From positions 1 to 39,093 of the IMG/VR virus record IMGVR_UViG_3300025122_000053: a DNA stretch of 39,093 nt, one strand, 5' to 3'. Under the pieces are notes generated by a model. That model ran no database searches, was not told the origin of the DNA, and saw only the letters and a program-made list of their open reading frames with translations. Source of the DNA: a virus. Numbering within the stretch: the stretch's first letter is position 1; each line of letters opens with the position of its first letter. The translations under genes were made by a program, and so were the position numbers. Shown here piece by piece: positions 24,235 through 31,177 of this stretch.

Positions 24235-26470
24235 TGCTGCTGTTGGCAGAAAATTAGTATTAGTAAACCTTAATGTTGCTGACTTACCTTCAAGCCCACC
24301 TGATGGAACCATAGCTTACATTGAAGATGGTAACGCTGCTAATGACTGTACAACTGGAACAGGTAGTACTCAGGTTATGTGTATTTATGATGGCTCTGCT
24401 TGGAATGCTATTACAGGGGTGACTGGGGGAGATATTCTATATGAATCAGAATTAGATTCTGAGTCTGAATTAGAAACACAGCTTACAGATGTATCGAATG
24501 TATTCACTAATAACGATGGTGCTTTGGATGATGACGATATAACAGATGATGCATCAACCTCATTAACAGATACTGCCGATTTGCTATATGAAACAGAGTT
24601 AGATTCCGAGTCTGAATTAGAAACTCAAATAGCAGATATGGCGAACATTATTCAAGCTGCTGAGATAGATGCGTTTTCAGAAGTACAGGCTCTTGTTGCA
24701 GACAAGACCTTAATTAATGAAGAAGATGCTCCCACTTTTGATGTGGATGTTTCAGTTCCTGATGAAGTATACGGAGCTGGATGGAATGCTTCAGTGGAAG
24801 TACCAACTAAGAATGCCGTTTATGACAAGATAGAAGCGGTCGGCGGTTCAAGTGAGTGGACAGATACAGGAACTATTCTTCATTCAAATGAAGAGACGGC
24901 AGATGAGATTGCTATCGGTGGAACAACTGAAGCTGGTGCTGATATATTTCTAGGTGTTGATGGTGTGGCTGTATTTAACGAACAGGGAGGGGATTCAGAT
25001 TTTAGAATAGAAGGGGATGATAATACAAACCTATTAAATACAGATGCAGGCTTGTTCTCAGGCAAAGGATCTATTGGATTAGGTGCTGCTGCAGCTAACA
25101 CAGGGTTTGTAAATATTACACCAGCTGCTTTTACTTCTGCTGCTGATACAGACATTGCAGTAGTGCAAATAAAACCTACTGGAGTAACTATACCAACAGG
25201 AACAACTGGTGTAGCAGCTTCATTAAGAGTTTCAGAACCAGTGATTACAGAAACTGGAACTGTTACTAACGTCTCAGCTATATATGTTGACTCATCAGCC
25301 CATGAAGGAACTAACAATTATGCGCTCTGGGTGGATACTGGTGCAGTTCGTATAGATGAACAAATGTTAGTAAATGACGGTCAAGGTGATTTCGACACTC
25401 AATTTAAAAGTGATACTAACGACTTTACTTTCTTTATAGATGCTTCGGAAGACAATTTAGGGTTTGGAACTAACACACCCGCAACACAGGTAGAAGTTTA
25501 TGAAGATACGGCAGCTACTGACGCTGTGGTTGATGTACTCACCTTAAGTAATAATTCTACAGGAACAGTTGCAGCAGGTTTTGGAGTAGGAATTAGTTTT
25601 GAGCTTGAAGATGCCGCTGGAAATGAACAGCAAGCATCTCAAGATGTGGTTCTCACCACAGTTACAGACGGGGCTGAAGATGCTGATATGTTCTGGACTA
25701 TTAATCAATCTGGAGCGCTTACAGAGATATTAAGATTAGATGCTTCTGGTGATAGTGCTATAGTTTCTGGAACAGTAGCCACAGACGTTGGTTTAGATGG
25801 TGTTGGTGCCGTTGATTTAGATTATGGTTCTGCAGACATCACAGACCATACCTTTGTTACGGATGGCACTGGTACAGCCGAAGTAGTCCTACCTGCAGGT
25901 TCAATAGATTCCACAGAAATATTAGATGAAACCATACTGGAAGCCGATCTAAAAGGCGTTGACGGTCCTGCAGATGAAGAGATACTTACCTTTGAAGCTA
26001 CAACAGGAGATTTTGAATGGGAAGCACCAGTAGTTGAAGGGTGTAGAGTCACTGATGCTGGCGCACAAACAATTACAACCGCAACAACAACAAACCTAGA
26101 GTTCGATACAGAGACTTATGATTACAACACAATTCACGATACCAGTACAAATAATGACAGAATAACCTTTGAACAAACTGGCGTATACATAATTACTTGT
26201 CATGCAAATTTTGCATCTAATGGAACAGGAGAAAGAATGCTATTAATAGAAAAAAATGGAACTACTTTAATAGCCCAACAAGAATGGGATACCAACGAAG
26301 CTGGAAGAACTTTCATGTCTATTACTACAATGGATTCTTTTACCCCCACAGAATATGTCGTCTGTCAGGTTAGACAAACGAGTGGTGGAAATCTTAACAT
26401 CGAAAAGTTAGCTTCAAGGTCACCGGAATTTGCAGCCCATTTTATACATCAATCAGGATTAATGGAATAA
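24149..26470 (+). CDS. Tail fibre with C1q-like tip
   Basis: This 773-residue protein starts at a TTG with AGAGGAG correctly spaced upstream, inside the preceding gene. Residues 1-31 read like a signal peptide, odd for a virion protein. Residues about 95-165 contain two near-copies of ELDSESELETQ. The middle is Asp/Thr/Gly-rich beta shaft with the WNASVEVPTKNAVYDKIE segment. The last 140 residues form a C1q-like jelly roll (FEQTGVYIITCHANFASNG; RMLLIEKNGTTL). A receptor-binding fibre is the clear role. The first 35 residues may not be part of the mature protein. Confidence 0.75.
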   Translation: MKLISFKSLTSILPTTLAVLLLLNCSWLNAAVGRKLVLVNLNVADLPSSPPDGTIAYIEDGNAANDCTTGTGSTQVMCIYDGSAWNAITGVTGGDILYESELDSESELETQLTDVSNVFTNNDGALDDDDITDDASTSLTDTADLLYETELDSESELETQIADMANIIQAAEIDAFSEVQALVADKTLINEEDAPTFDVDVSVPDEVYGAGWNASVEVPTKNAVYDKIEAVGGSSEWTDTGTILHSNEETADEIAIGGTTEAGADIFLGVDGVAVFNEQGGDSDFRIEGDDNTNLLNTDAGLFSGKGSIGLGAAAANTGFVNITPAAFTSAADTDIAVVQIKPTGVTIPTGTTGVAASLRVSEPVITETGTVTNVSAIYVDSSAHEGTNNYALWVDTGAVRIDEQMLVNDGQGDFDTQFKSDTNDFTFFIDASEDNLGFGTNTPATQVEVYEDTAATDAVVDVLTLSNNSTGTVAAGFGVGISFELEDAAGNEQQASQDVVLTTVTDGAEDADMFWTINQSGALTEILRLDASGDSAIVSGTVATDVGLDGVGAVDLDYGSADITDHTFVTDGTGTAEVVLPAGSIDSTEILDETILEADLKGVDGPADEEILTFEATTGDFEWEAPVVEGCRVTDAGAQTITTATTTNLEFDTETYDYNTIHDTSTNNDRITFEQTGVYIITCHANFASNGTGERMLLIEKNGTTLIAQQEWDTNEAGRTFMSITTMDSFTPTEYVVCQVRQTSGGNLNIEKLASRSPEFAAHFIHQSGLME

Positions 26471-26528
26471 AGGATAAAGAAAAATGGCAACAAAATTGGA
26501 TTAAAAACAATCTGTAAAGGAGACATGA

Positions 26529-26783
26529 ATGGCAACATCAAGTGATTTAACTTTTACATTAGAATTAATACGTAGATTAAATGAACATACTAGCCGATTA
26601 AAAAATGCAGGGAACGATTTAGATAAGTTTTTAACTGAAGTACAGCTAATTGTTGATACCCCCTCTGAATACACAAAACTCACCAATGGATTAGCTGATC
26701 TATCGGATTACACTATAGGAGACTTAAACTCTATTAAAAGCGATTTAGAAACAGCACGAGATTGGGTTGCTGCTAACTTATAA
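26529..26783 (+). CDS. Hypothetical helical protein (84 aa)
   Basis: Acidic and helical throughout (TLELIRRLNEHTSRLKNAG; SIKSDLETARDWVAANL), with AAAGGAGAC upstream of the ATG. It lies between fibre and lysis genes and may be a fibre chaperone or baseplate-like small virion protein. An abortive six-codon frame beginning with the same ATGGCAACA lies just upstream at 26484. Confidence 0.5.
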   Translation: MATSSDLTFTLELIRRLNEHTSRLKNAGNDLDKFLTEVQLIVDTPSEYTKLTNGLADLSDYTIGDLNSIKSDLETARDWVAANL

Positions 26784-26801
26784 AAGGACACAGGAAATAA
26801 A

Positions 26802-27035
26802 ATGGCGCAAGCGCAAAACGGTAATGGATGGGCAAAACTTTATGTAGTAGGGGGTTTCGCAGTTTTATTTGCATGTTTAGGAGTTATCTACGCAGAGTCG
26901 AGAGAACATGAAACTAGAATTAGTCAGGCAGAAGTGAAACAAGAAGGTTTAGAAAGAGAAGTGTTAGTTAAGCTTGAATATATAAGCAAGAACCAAACAC
27001 GAATATTAGATTTACTAGCAAAGGGTGTTAAATGA
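26802..27035 (+). CDS. Membrane-anchored coiled-coil protein of lysis region
   Basis: This 77-residue protein has one membrane span (about 11-29, LYVVGGFAVLFACLGVIYA) followed by a charged coiled coil (ISQAEVKQEGLEREVLVKLE). The plan resembles XhlA-type haemolysin-like holin partners or an inner-membrane spanin. It overlaps the lipoprotein gene by 4 bases, placing it first in the lysis block. Confidence 0.6.
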   Translation: MAQAQNGNGWAKLYVVGGFAVLFACLGVIYAESREHETRISQAEVKQEGLEREVLVKLEYISKNQTRILDLLAKGVK

Positions 27036-27841
27036 ATAAGTTATTAATAGCGGTTATAGCTCTATCGTTAACGAGCTGTAGCTTGTTCAAAGATGAAGTT
27101 AAGAAGCCTCAAGGTAAAACAGCTTACTCACATGGGTTATTTATAGGTTGGGGTAGAGTCTGGACCTGGCACTTCCTTGATCCTGAAGCATTAGCATCTG
27201 CGCTACAAAGAAATAAATTAAATCTTACAATCGTGGAATTAGGTGGTGATTTTGATGATGTTTATTTTAATACTTCCTTAGAAAAGCTTCCGGCTTTCCT
27301 TGCAGCTATGAAGAAGCACAACATATGGACTGAGGTAGTTATCTCTAACTCAAACGCTCCTGGCATAACAAAAAGTGAAGCTTGGTATAGAGGTTATATA
27401 GATAAAGTTCATGCAATTACAGAAGCTTCTGGAGCTCATGTGTTAATAAATCCGATTACTGAGCCAGGAAATTTTAAAGATGGTAACAGAGCTAGTATAC
27501 GCAAAATGGAAAACATAATTGAATATGCGTACTCCAAGTGGCCTTCTAACATAATGATTGCAGAACAGCGTCGTGAGCCTTATAGAAAATTCCTCAGTAG
27601 GGCAGCTATACAAGAGTATCACCACTGCAGATATCCTGATTCAAGGACAATGCAAACAGGGGTTATGAACTCATTTGATTGTTCACCTCTACTTAATCCT
27701 GCTCCAGAAACACTCTACGAACAAACTAAATTAGCAATAAAGAAAAAAGCTCATCTAATAATATACAGAGGCCATAAAACAGACGCTTCAATAGAAGAAG
27801 CAAGAATGGCTTACATGAAAAGAGCCATAGAAGAATCTTAA
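27032..27841 (+). CDS. Lipoprotein glycosidase-like protein, candidate lysin
   Basis: This 269-residue protein has a lipoprotein signal with lipobox LTSC (Cys16). The rest alternates strands and helices like a TIM barrel: LTIVELGGDF (65-74), IWTEVVISNSN (98-108), HVLINPITEPGN (136-147), NIMIAEQRREP and LIIYRGHKT. E144 in NPITEPG sits where GH-A clan enzymes place the catalytic acid. It lies inside the lysis block and no standard lysozyme, amidase or peptidase gene was seen. It could be an atypical membrane-tethered endolysin. The alternative is an envelope or glycan-modifying lipoprotein. Fold inferred by eye. Confidence 0.55.
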   Translation: MNKLLIAVIALSLTSCSLFKDEVKKPQGKTAYSHGLFIGWGRVWTWHFLDPEALASALQRNKLNLTIVELGGDFDDVYFNTSLEKLPAFLAAMKKHNIWTEVVISNSNAPGITKSEAWYRGYIDKVHAITEASGAHVLINPITEPGNFKDGNRASIRKMENIIEYAYSKWPSNIMIAEQRREPYRKFLSRAAIQEYHHCRYPDSRTMQTGVMNSFDCSPLLNPAPETLYEQTKLAIKKKAHLIIYRGHKTDASIEEARMAYMKRAIEES

Positions 27842-27854
27842 CAAAGGAGAATAT

Positions 27855-28058
27855 ATGAAATTTTCATGGTTAACCAACATATGGAAAGGCGTTCAGCCAG
27901 TGCTTATAGCCAGTGCTATTACCGTCGGTCTAAACGCTTTAAACCTATTAGAAGGACAGATCAGTGAAGGCAACCTCAACTTAGGCTTTGCAACAGGGTT
28001 GATTATCGGTCTAGTTCAAATGCTTAAAAATTATCTAAAGAACAAGGACAATGGATAA
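27855..28058 (+). CDS. Holin candidate
   Basis: This 67-residue protein has two hydrophobic stretches (about 14-34, VQPVLIASAITVGLNALNLL; 42-57, LNLGFATGLIIGLVQM) separated by a short Gly/Glu turn and ends in a basic tail (KNYLKNKDNG), the plan of a two-span holin. AAAGGAG precedes the ATG. It overlaps the spanin gene by 8 bases. Confidence 0.65.
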   Translation: MKFSWLTNIWKGVQPVLIASAITVGLNALNLLEGQISEGNLNLGFATGLIIGLVQMLKNYLKNKDNG

Positions 28059-28254
28059 GGGTTTATTCGGTTTAATAATTGGGGCGGTTGGTACTTTCCT
28101 AAGTATCATCTTGCTCTCAATTAAAAGAAGTAACCGAAAACAAAAAGAAAGAAAAAAGAGAGCACATGATCTTCATGAGCAATTTAAAGAAGCCATTGAA
28201 AACGGTGATCCTACTGGGGTTACTGGTGGCTTCGATGACATTCACAGGATGTAA
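28051..28254 (+). CDS. Inner-membrane spanin candidate (Rz-like)
   Basis: This 67-residue protein has an N-terminal membrane span (about 4-24, GLFGLIIGAVGTFLSIILLS) and a charged helical tail (SNRKQKERKKRAHDLHEQFK). The lipoprotein gene that follows begins inside it in another frame, the classic Rz/Rz1 overlap. It is short for an Rz protein, so the helical linker across the periplasm would be brief; reaching the partner may require oligomers. Confidence 0.6.
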   Translation: MDKGLFGLIIGAVGTFLSIILLSIKRSNRKQKERKKRAHDLHEQFKEAIENGDPTGVTGGFDDIHRM

Positions 28255-28396
28255 AACAACTATTCATGCTGTATCAGGACAAGACATTGTTTTAATGAAA
28301 GCTGGTAAGAGTCATACACCGGATAGGGATGGCTACTTCTTAAGTAATGAATATCTTAAAAGAGTAGCTAAAACAAAGATAGATGAAGCACAATAA
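28166..28396 (+). CDS. Outer-membrane spanin lipoprotein (Rz1-like)
   Basis: This 76-residue protein has a basic start, hydrophobic core (TVILLGLLVASMTF) and lipobox FTGC with lipidated Cys29, leaving a mature lipoprotein of 48 residues. Its first 89 bases lie inside the inner-membrane spanin gene in a different frame. Together the pair would join inner and outer membranes in the last step of lysis. This is the strongest sign of a Gram-negative host. Confidence 0.7.
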   Translation: MIFMSNLKKPLKTVILLGLLVASMTFTGCKTTIHAVSGQDIVLMKAGKSHTPDRDGYFLSNEYLKRVAKTKIDEAQ

Positions 28397-28532
28397 ACCA
28401 AAACCTACCTACAAGCCTTTCGGCACACCTTTAAAGAACTATTCTAAAGATATCCAATCTAAATTGGATAAACTAAAACATAGAATAGCTAATCAAACTA
28501 AAGTTAGTGGAACCATAGAAGTTAATCCTTAA
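28383..28532 (+). CDS. Small basic hypothetical protein (49 aa)
   Basis: Lysine-rich peptide (KPKPTYKPFGTPLKNYSKDI) starting at an ATG inside the end of the spanin gene. It is the last rightward gene, and its last 11 bases overlap the end of the convergent leftward gene. No family recognised. Confidence 0.45.
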   Translation: MKHNKPKPTYKPFGTPLKNYSKDIQSKLDKLKHRIANQTKVSGTIEVNP

Positions 28533-28860
28533 TAAGGGTAGCATTAAAACCACACTTCCACTTATCAATTAGTTTCAAATCTTCTTTTTCTAAACCCATT
28601 CTAGCTATTCGTTCTAGCTCATTCCATTTCCACTCTTCGGGTATCTTTACTATTCGATCTAAAACTTCACTATAAATAGATATTTCAGCTTCAGCACTTC
28701 TTAATATGTCTATGGGACAATCATTAAGAATTCCATAGATAGCTTCATCCAACCATCCAAGTTCTTTAAATCTATTTAGACACTGCCTTACAGCATAAGG
28801 ATTCTTGTTCCTTATAGATTGTTTAAGTAAGTCTATCCCTTTTTGTTTTCGCTGTTCCAT
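28522..28860 (-). CDS. Hypothetical helical protein (112 aa)
   Basis: Helical protein with a repeated leucine/arginine pattern (LLKQSIRNKNPYAVRQCLNR; LERIARMGLEKEDLKLID). It is the last gene of the leftward operon and overlaps its upstream neighbour by 28 bases. GGAG lies 11 bases before the ATG. No recognised domain. Confidence 0.6.
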   Translation of the reverse strand: MEQRKQKGIDLLKQSIRNKNPYAVRQCLNRFKELGWLDEAIYGILNDCPIDILRSAEAEISIYSEVLDRIVKIPEEWKWNELERIARMGLEKEDLKLIDKWKCGFNATLIKD

Positions 28861-29015
28861 GTCGCGTAGTGCTCCACAAATTCGTCTATGTTCTCATCAA
28901 AGGCTTCTAGGCAATCATTCCAGCCATGATCATACGGGTCTCCATGATCTCTTTCTTCCGGAAGCATTTCCCTTATCCAATCAATCATGTAATCTAATGG
29001 GTGTTGTAGTTTCAT
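28833..29015 (-). CDS. Small acidic hypothetical protein (60 aa)
   Basis: Rich in Asp, Glu, His and Trp (EERDHGDPYDHGWNDCLEAF), with AGGAA six bases before the ATG. The HGDPYDHGWND cluster could bind metal. It overlaps both neighbours by short distances, as do most genes here. Confidence 0.55.
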   Translation of the reverse strand: MKLQHPLDYMIDWIREMLPEERDHGDPYDHGWNDCLEAFDENIDEFVEHYATWNSENKKG

Positions 29016-29227
29016 GTTATATTCCTATCCCAAAACTTCATTTGTGCAGCCTTAAAAATTAGTTCACCTTTCTCTAAAACCCAATCATATTCAAAATCAA
29101 TTAAAACAATTTTCTTCATAAGTTTTTTAGTCCATCTTGCTATTTCTCTTCTATTTTCTCTTCTATTCCATTTTTCAATTCGACGAGGGGTAAGTTTTTT
29201 AATATGACGTTCAACTGTTGGTTTCAT
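29012..29227 (-). CDS. Small basic hypothetical protein (71 aa)
   Basis: The N-terminal half is strongly basic (KKLTPRRIEKWNRRENRR), followed by a hydrophobic strand pair. The ATG at 29227 is preferred over one 18 bases upstream because GAGGTTGTT precedes it, the same leader as the membrane gene at 22652. A nucleic-acid-binding role is possible. Confidence 0.55.
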   Translation of the reverse strand: MKPTVERHIKKLTPRRIEKWNRRENRREIARWTKKLMKKIVLIDFEYDWVLEKGELIFKAAQMKFWDRNIT

Positions 29228-29234
29228 AACAACC

Positions 29235-29708
29235 TCACAAAACATAAATTACAATAGTAGCAACTAGAACAAAGCCTCTACCGAACTCAGAGATATGTAT
29301 GTTGCTTCTAAAAAACAAACCAAACCCTGTGGTTAGTATGGTAAGAGCCACAATTCTACCCACCACTAGGTACCAACCAAGGTCAGTAAAGAGCAGAGGA
29401 AGCGAACTGAGGCCATAAAAAAAGCCTGTTAAAGCCCAATTTGTGTGTCTTAGCTTATTATCATCCTTCCAGAGCTTCGTTATCTTCTTCCAATAAGTTG
29501 TTAGAGCAGCCCACAGGAAGGCAAAATGAAGGAAATGTTGCCAAGAACCATCTCTTATTAAATACATGGCTAGACCTACAGTGATAAGAGAGCAGGGGAT
29601 GTCACGCATCTTAGAATTGAGATACCAAGGGCCTCCGCCTCGTCCTCCACACCAATAAAATGCACCACTGATTGCTGATAGTATTGCTATTAAGATCCAT
29701 TCATTCAT
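29235..29708 (-). CDS. Multi-span membrane protein (157 aa)
   Basis: Four or five hydrophobic segments (WILIAILSAISGAFYWCGG; LITVGLAMYLI; FLHFAFLWAALTTYW; YLVVGRIVALTILTTGFGLFF; FVLVATIVIYV). The ATG has AGGAGAG five bases upstream, and the previous gene's stop overlaps it. A membrane protein in the early operon could alter the host envelope or block superinfection. Unassigned. Confidence 0.65.
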   Translation of the reverse strand: MNEWILIAILSAISGAFYWCGGRGGGPWYLNSKMRDIPCSLITVGLAMYLIRDGSWQHFLHFAFLWAALTTYWKKITKLWKDDNKLRHTNWALTGFFYGLSSLPLLFTDLGWYLVVGRIVALTILTTGFGLFFRSNIHISEFGRGFVLVATIVIYVL

Positions 29709-29800
29709 GTTATCTCTCCTCTTAAATCATGGTCTATTTTAGCTTCTTCACAAAACCCTACAGAGCAAATCAAAAGAAATATTACAGTTAATGCTTTCAT
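29705..29800 (-). CDS. Tiny signal-peptide-like peptide (31 aa)
   Basis: Residues 1-17 (MKALTVIFLLICSVGFC) form a signal or membrane segment and the rest is charged. It overlaps its upstream neighbour (TGA/ATGA) and the downstream membrane gene, with GAGGGGG upstream. Too short to classify; coupling supports translation. Confidence 0.45.
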   Translation of the reverse strand: MKALTVIFLLICSVGFCEEAKIDHDLRGEIT

Positions 29801-29958
29801 TCCCCCTCTACAATATAAAGATGTCCGTTAATGTAAAAACCAGATCCTTTAAGAACATATTCAAACGCTTGAAGCACTTCATCTATTGTGTTTTCATTTG
29901 TAACTAACATAACTTTTAAACCACCATATTTATAAATTGCTATTTGATTATCTTTCAT
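29797..29958 (-). CDS. Small hypothetical protein (53 aa)
   Basis: Alternating beta/alpha pattern (IAIYKYGGLKVMLVTNEN, then YINGHLYIVEGE). The start at 29958 is chosen because GGGAGGG lies five bases upstream; a longer frame of eight more residues lacks one. It overlaps neighbours by 4 bases each. Confidence 0.6.
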   Translation of the reverse strand: MKDNQIAIYKYGGLKVMLVTNENTIDEVLQAFEYVLKGSGFYINGHLYIVEGE

Positions 29959-30182
29959 TTCTTTCCCTCCCAAGCATCCCACTTAAGAGTAGGTTTATTA
30001 AATGCTTCCAACATCATCTCTAAATCTCGTTTAATTTCTTTTTTTGTATCGCCATAAGGACTAGAAGGTGAATCAGTTACAGCCATTACCTTTTTATCAT
30101 CTTCATAATAAGTTTCGTGAATAGAAAACAGACTTTCACCATGAAACATTTGTTTAAAAACTCGATAATTCCATGTCATCAT
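29955..30182 (-). CDS. Small hypothetical protein (75 aa)
   Basis: Pattern WNYRVFKQMF...FSIHETYYEDDKKVMAVTD followed by a helix with KKEIKRDLEMMLEAFNKP, typical of small phage proteins of unknown function that begin with an RVF/HxxYY strand pair. An AT-rich leader of about 95 bases precedes it without a clear ribosome site. Confidence 0.6.
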   Translation of the reverse strand: MMTWNYRVFKQMFHGESLFSIHETYYEDDKKVMAVTDSPSSPYGDTKKEIKRDLEMMLEAFNKPTLKWDAWEGKK

Positions 30183-30277
30183 TTACAGTAACCCCTGTAT
30201 ATCTTTATAGTTAACAATTTAGTTAATTAGCTGTGTACAGTTATATTTAAATATATACATTTAATACGTTATTCAAA

Positions 30278-30457
30278 TTAAGGACCGTATCCTTTATACG
30301 TGACATATAATCCTTCCAAATATTTAGCTTTCTTTTTCTTAGACCAGCTCTGAGTCACATAAAAATCTCTTAGTTCTATAGTCCCATCTTCATGTCTTTT
30401 AGCTATCCATCCATCATAAACATAAGGATCTTCTATGTAGAGAATGTCTTTCATCAT
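30278..30457 (-). CDS. Small hypothetical protein (59 aa)
   Basis: Acidic start, then IAKRHEDGTIELRDFYVTQS and a Lys-rich helix. GAGGGGGAA lies directly before the ATGATG start. One of six tiny leftward genes between here and the helicase gene. No family recognised. Confidence 0.55.
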   Translation of the reverse strand: MMKDILYIEDPYVYDGWIAKRHEDGTIELRDFYVTQSWSKKKKAKYLEGLYVTYKGYGP

Positions 30458-30475
30458 TTCCCCCTCTTTGGGTGT

Positions 30476-30598
30476 TCACAACTCAGCACCGCAATGATGA
30501 CAGTGAGTATTCTTAACAACTAAATTAATACCCTTACACTTAGGACATATCTTTTCTACATGAGGACAAGACTCGACATCGCAGGTATGAGGGATCAT
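30476..30598 (-). CDS. Small zinc-ribbon protein (40 aa)
   Basis: Two cysteine pairs, CPKC (18-21) and CHHC (33-36), in a compact zinc ribbon, with an upstream Cys/His patch (HTCDVESCPH). GGAG lies five bases before the chosen ATG. An in-frame ATG 12 codons upstream would add a Lys/Ser-rich start but has no ribosome site at proper distance. Confidence 0.6.
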   Translation of the reverse strand: MIPHTCDVESCPHVEKICPKCKGINLVVKNTHCHHCGAEL

Positions 30599-30655
30599 TC
30601 TATCTCCAGTGCTTTTTTGACTTCTTTTAGGCATTCATTCCATCCATTGGATCTC

Positions 30656-30811
30656 CTATGAATGAACTATTGCTGAAATAATTAAAACAATAAAAAAAGA
30701 AATAAATAATGAAAAACCTTCATCCCCCTCTAAATCAAACAACCAAGAAATTATTCCAGCTATTATCGTCCAAACAAAAAACCATATACCTAACCAACCC
30801 CACCAACTCAT
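30656..30811 (-). CDS. Two-span membrane peptide (51 aa)
   Basis: Hydrophobic segments WWGWLGIWFFVWTIIAGII and FSLFISFFIVLIISAIV separated by an acidic turn (DLEGDEG). Its ATG overlaps the previous gene's stop (TGATG), with GGAGGG upstream. Confidence 0.55.
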   Translation of the reverse strand: MSWWGWLGIWFFVWTIIAGIISWLFDLEGDEGFSLFISFFIVLIISAIVHS

Positions 30812-30987
30812 CAATCCCTCCATCTATTAATAAATCCACTAATGCAATCTGCTATTAAAACTATTCCTAACAGAATTGCTAATACAGGCGAAATAAGAAC
30901 AAGTAATGTTAATCGTAGGAATGAAGAGTCTTTTAACTTTTGATACCTACGTAATTCATAAGGCGGTGTTGATTTAATAGTAACCAT
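30811..30987 (-). CDS. Single-span membrane peptide (58 aa)
   Basis: Basic N-terminus (YELRRYQKLKDS) and one membrane span (about 24-45, LRLTLLVLISPVLAILLGIV). GGGAGG lies seven bases before the ATG. Overlaps the gene before and the gene after it. Confidence 0.6.
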   Translation of the reverse strand: MVTIKSTPPYELRRYQKLKDSSFLRLTLLVLISPVLAILLGIVLIADCISGFINRWRD

Positions 30988-31075
30988 CTAGATACCTCCC
31001 GATCGCTATAATGAACGTAATTAACCAACTAATTGCTGAACCCCAAACTAAGCCTATAATGTAATCCAAAATCAT
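30974..31075 (-). CDS. Tiny membrane peptide (33 aa)
   Basis: Almost all hydrophobic (YIIGLVWGSAISWLITFIIA) with a charged end. It starts inside the CxxC gene after GAGGAAG and ends inside the next gene's start. Overlap in frame order argues for real, coupled translation. Confidence 0.45.
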   Translation of the reverse strand: MILDYIIGLVWGSAISWLITFIIAIGRYLDGYY

Positions 31076-31169
31076 TTTCTTCCTCACAGTGGGAATGGTA
31101 TCCCAATGAAATGTCATTTAATTCCATTAACAAATTGCCACAATAAAAACAGATAATGTTTTCTTCCAT
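31029..31169 (-). CDS. Small CxxC protein (46 aa)
   Basis: CFYC (residues 7-10) and a HSHC (25-28) could bind one zinc ion as a short ribbon. TAGGAGG precedes the ATG at ideal distance. It follows the helicase gene by eight bases counted upstream to downstream. Confidence 0.6.
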   Translation of the reverse strand: MEENIICFYCGNLLMELNDISLGYHSHCEEENDFGLHYRLSLGFSN

Positions 31170-31177
31170 AAAACCTC

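Noticed and set aside
24880-25317. Leftward 145-residue frame inside the fibre gene
   Set aside because: Pro/Ser/Val-rich reverse reading of Gly/Thr/Asp-rich fibre codons; no ribosome site or domain.
28500-28570. Bidirectional terminator between convergent operons
   Set aside because: The two last genes overlap by 11 bases, and only a weak AGTGGAA/TTCCACT pair spaced by about 40 bases is seen, without a T-run; too weak to call.
28805-29062. Rightward 85-residue frame opposite three early genes
   Set aside because: It lies antisense to overlapping genes that each have ribosome sites; Ser/Leu/Cys/His-rich composition suggests a shadow frame.
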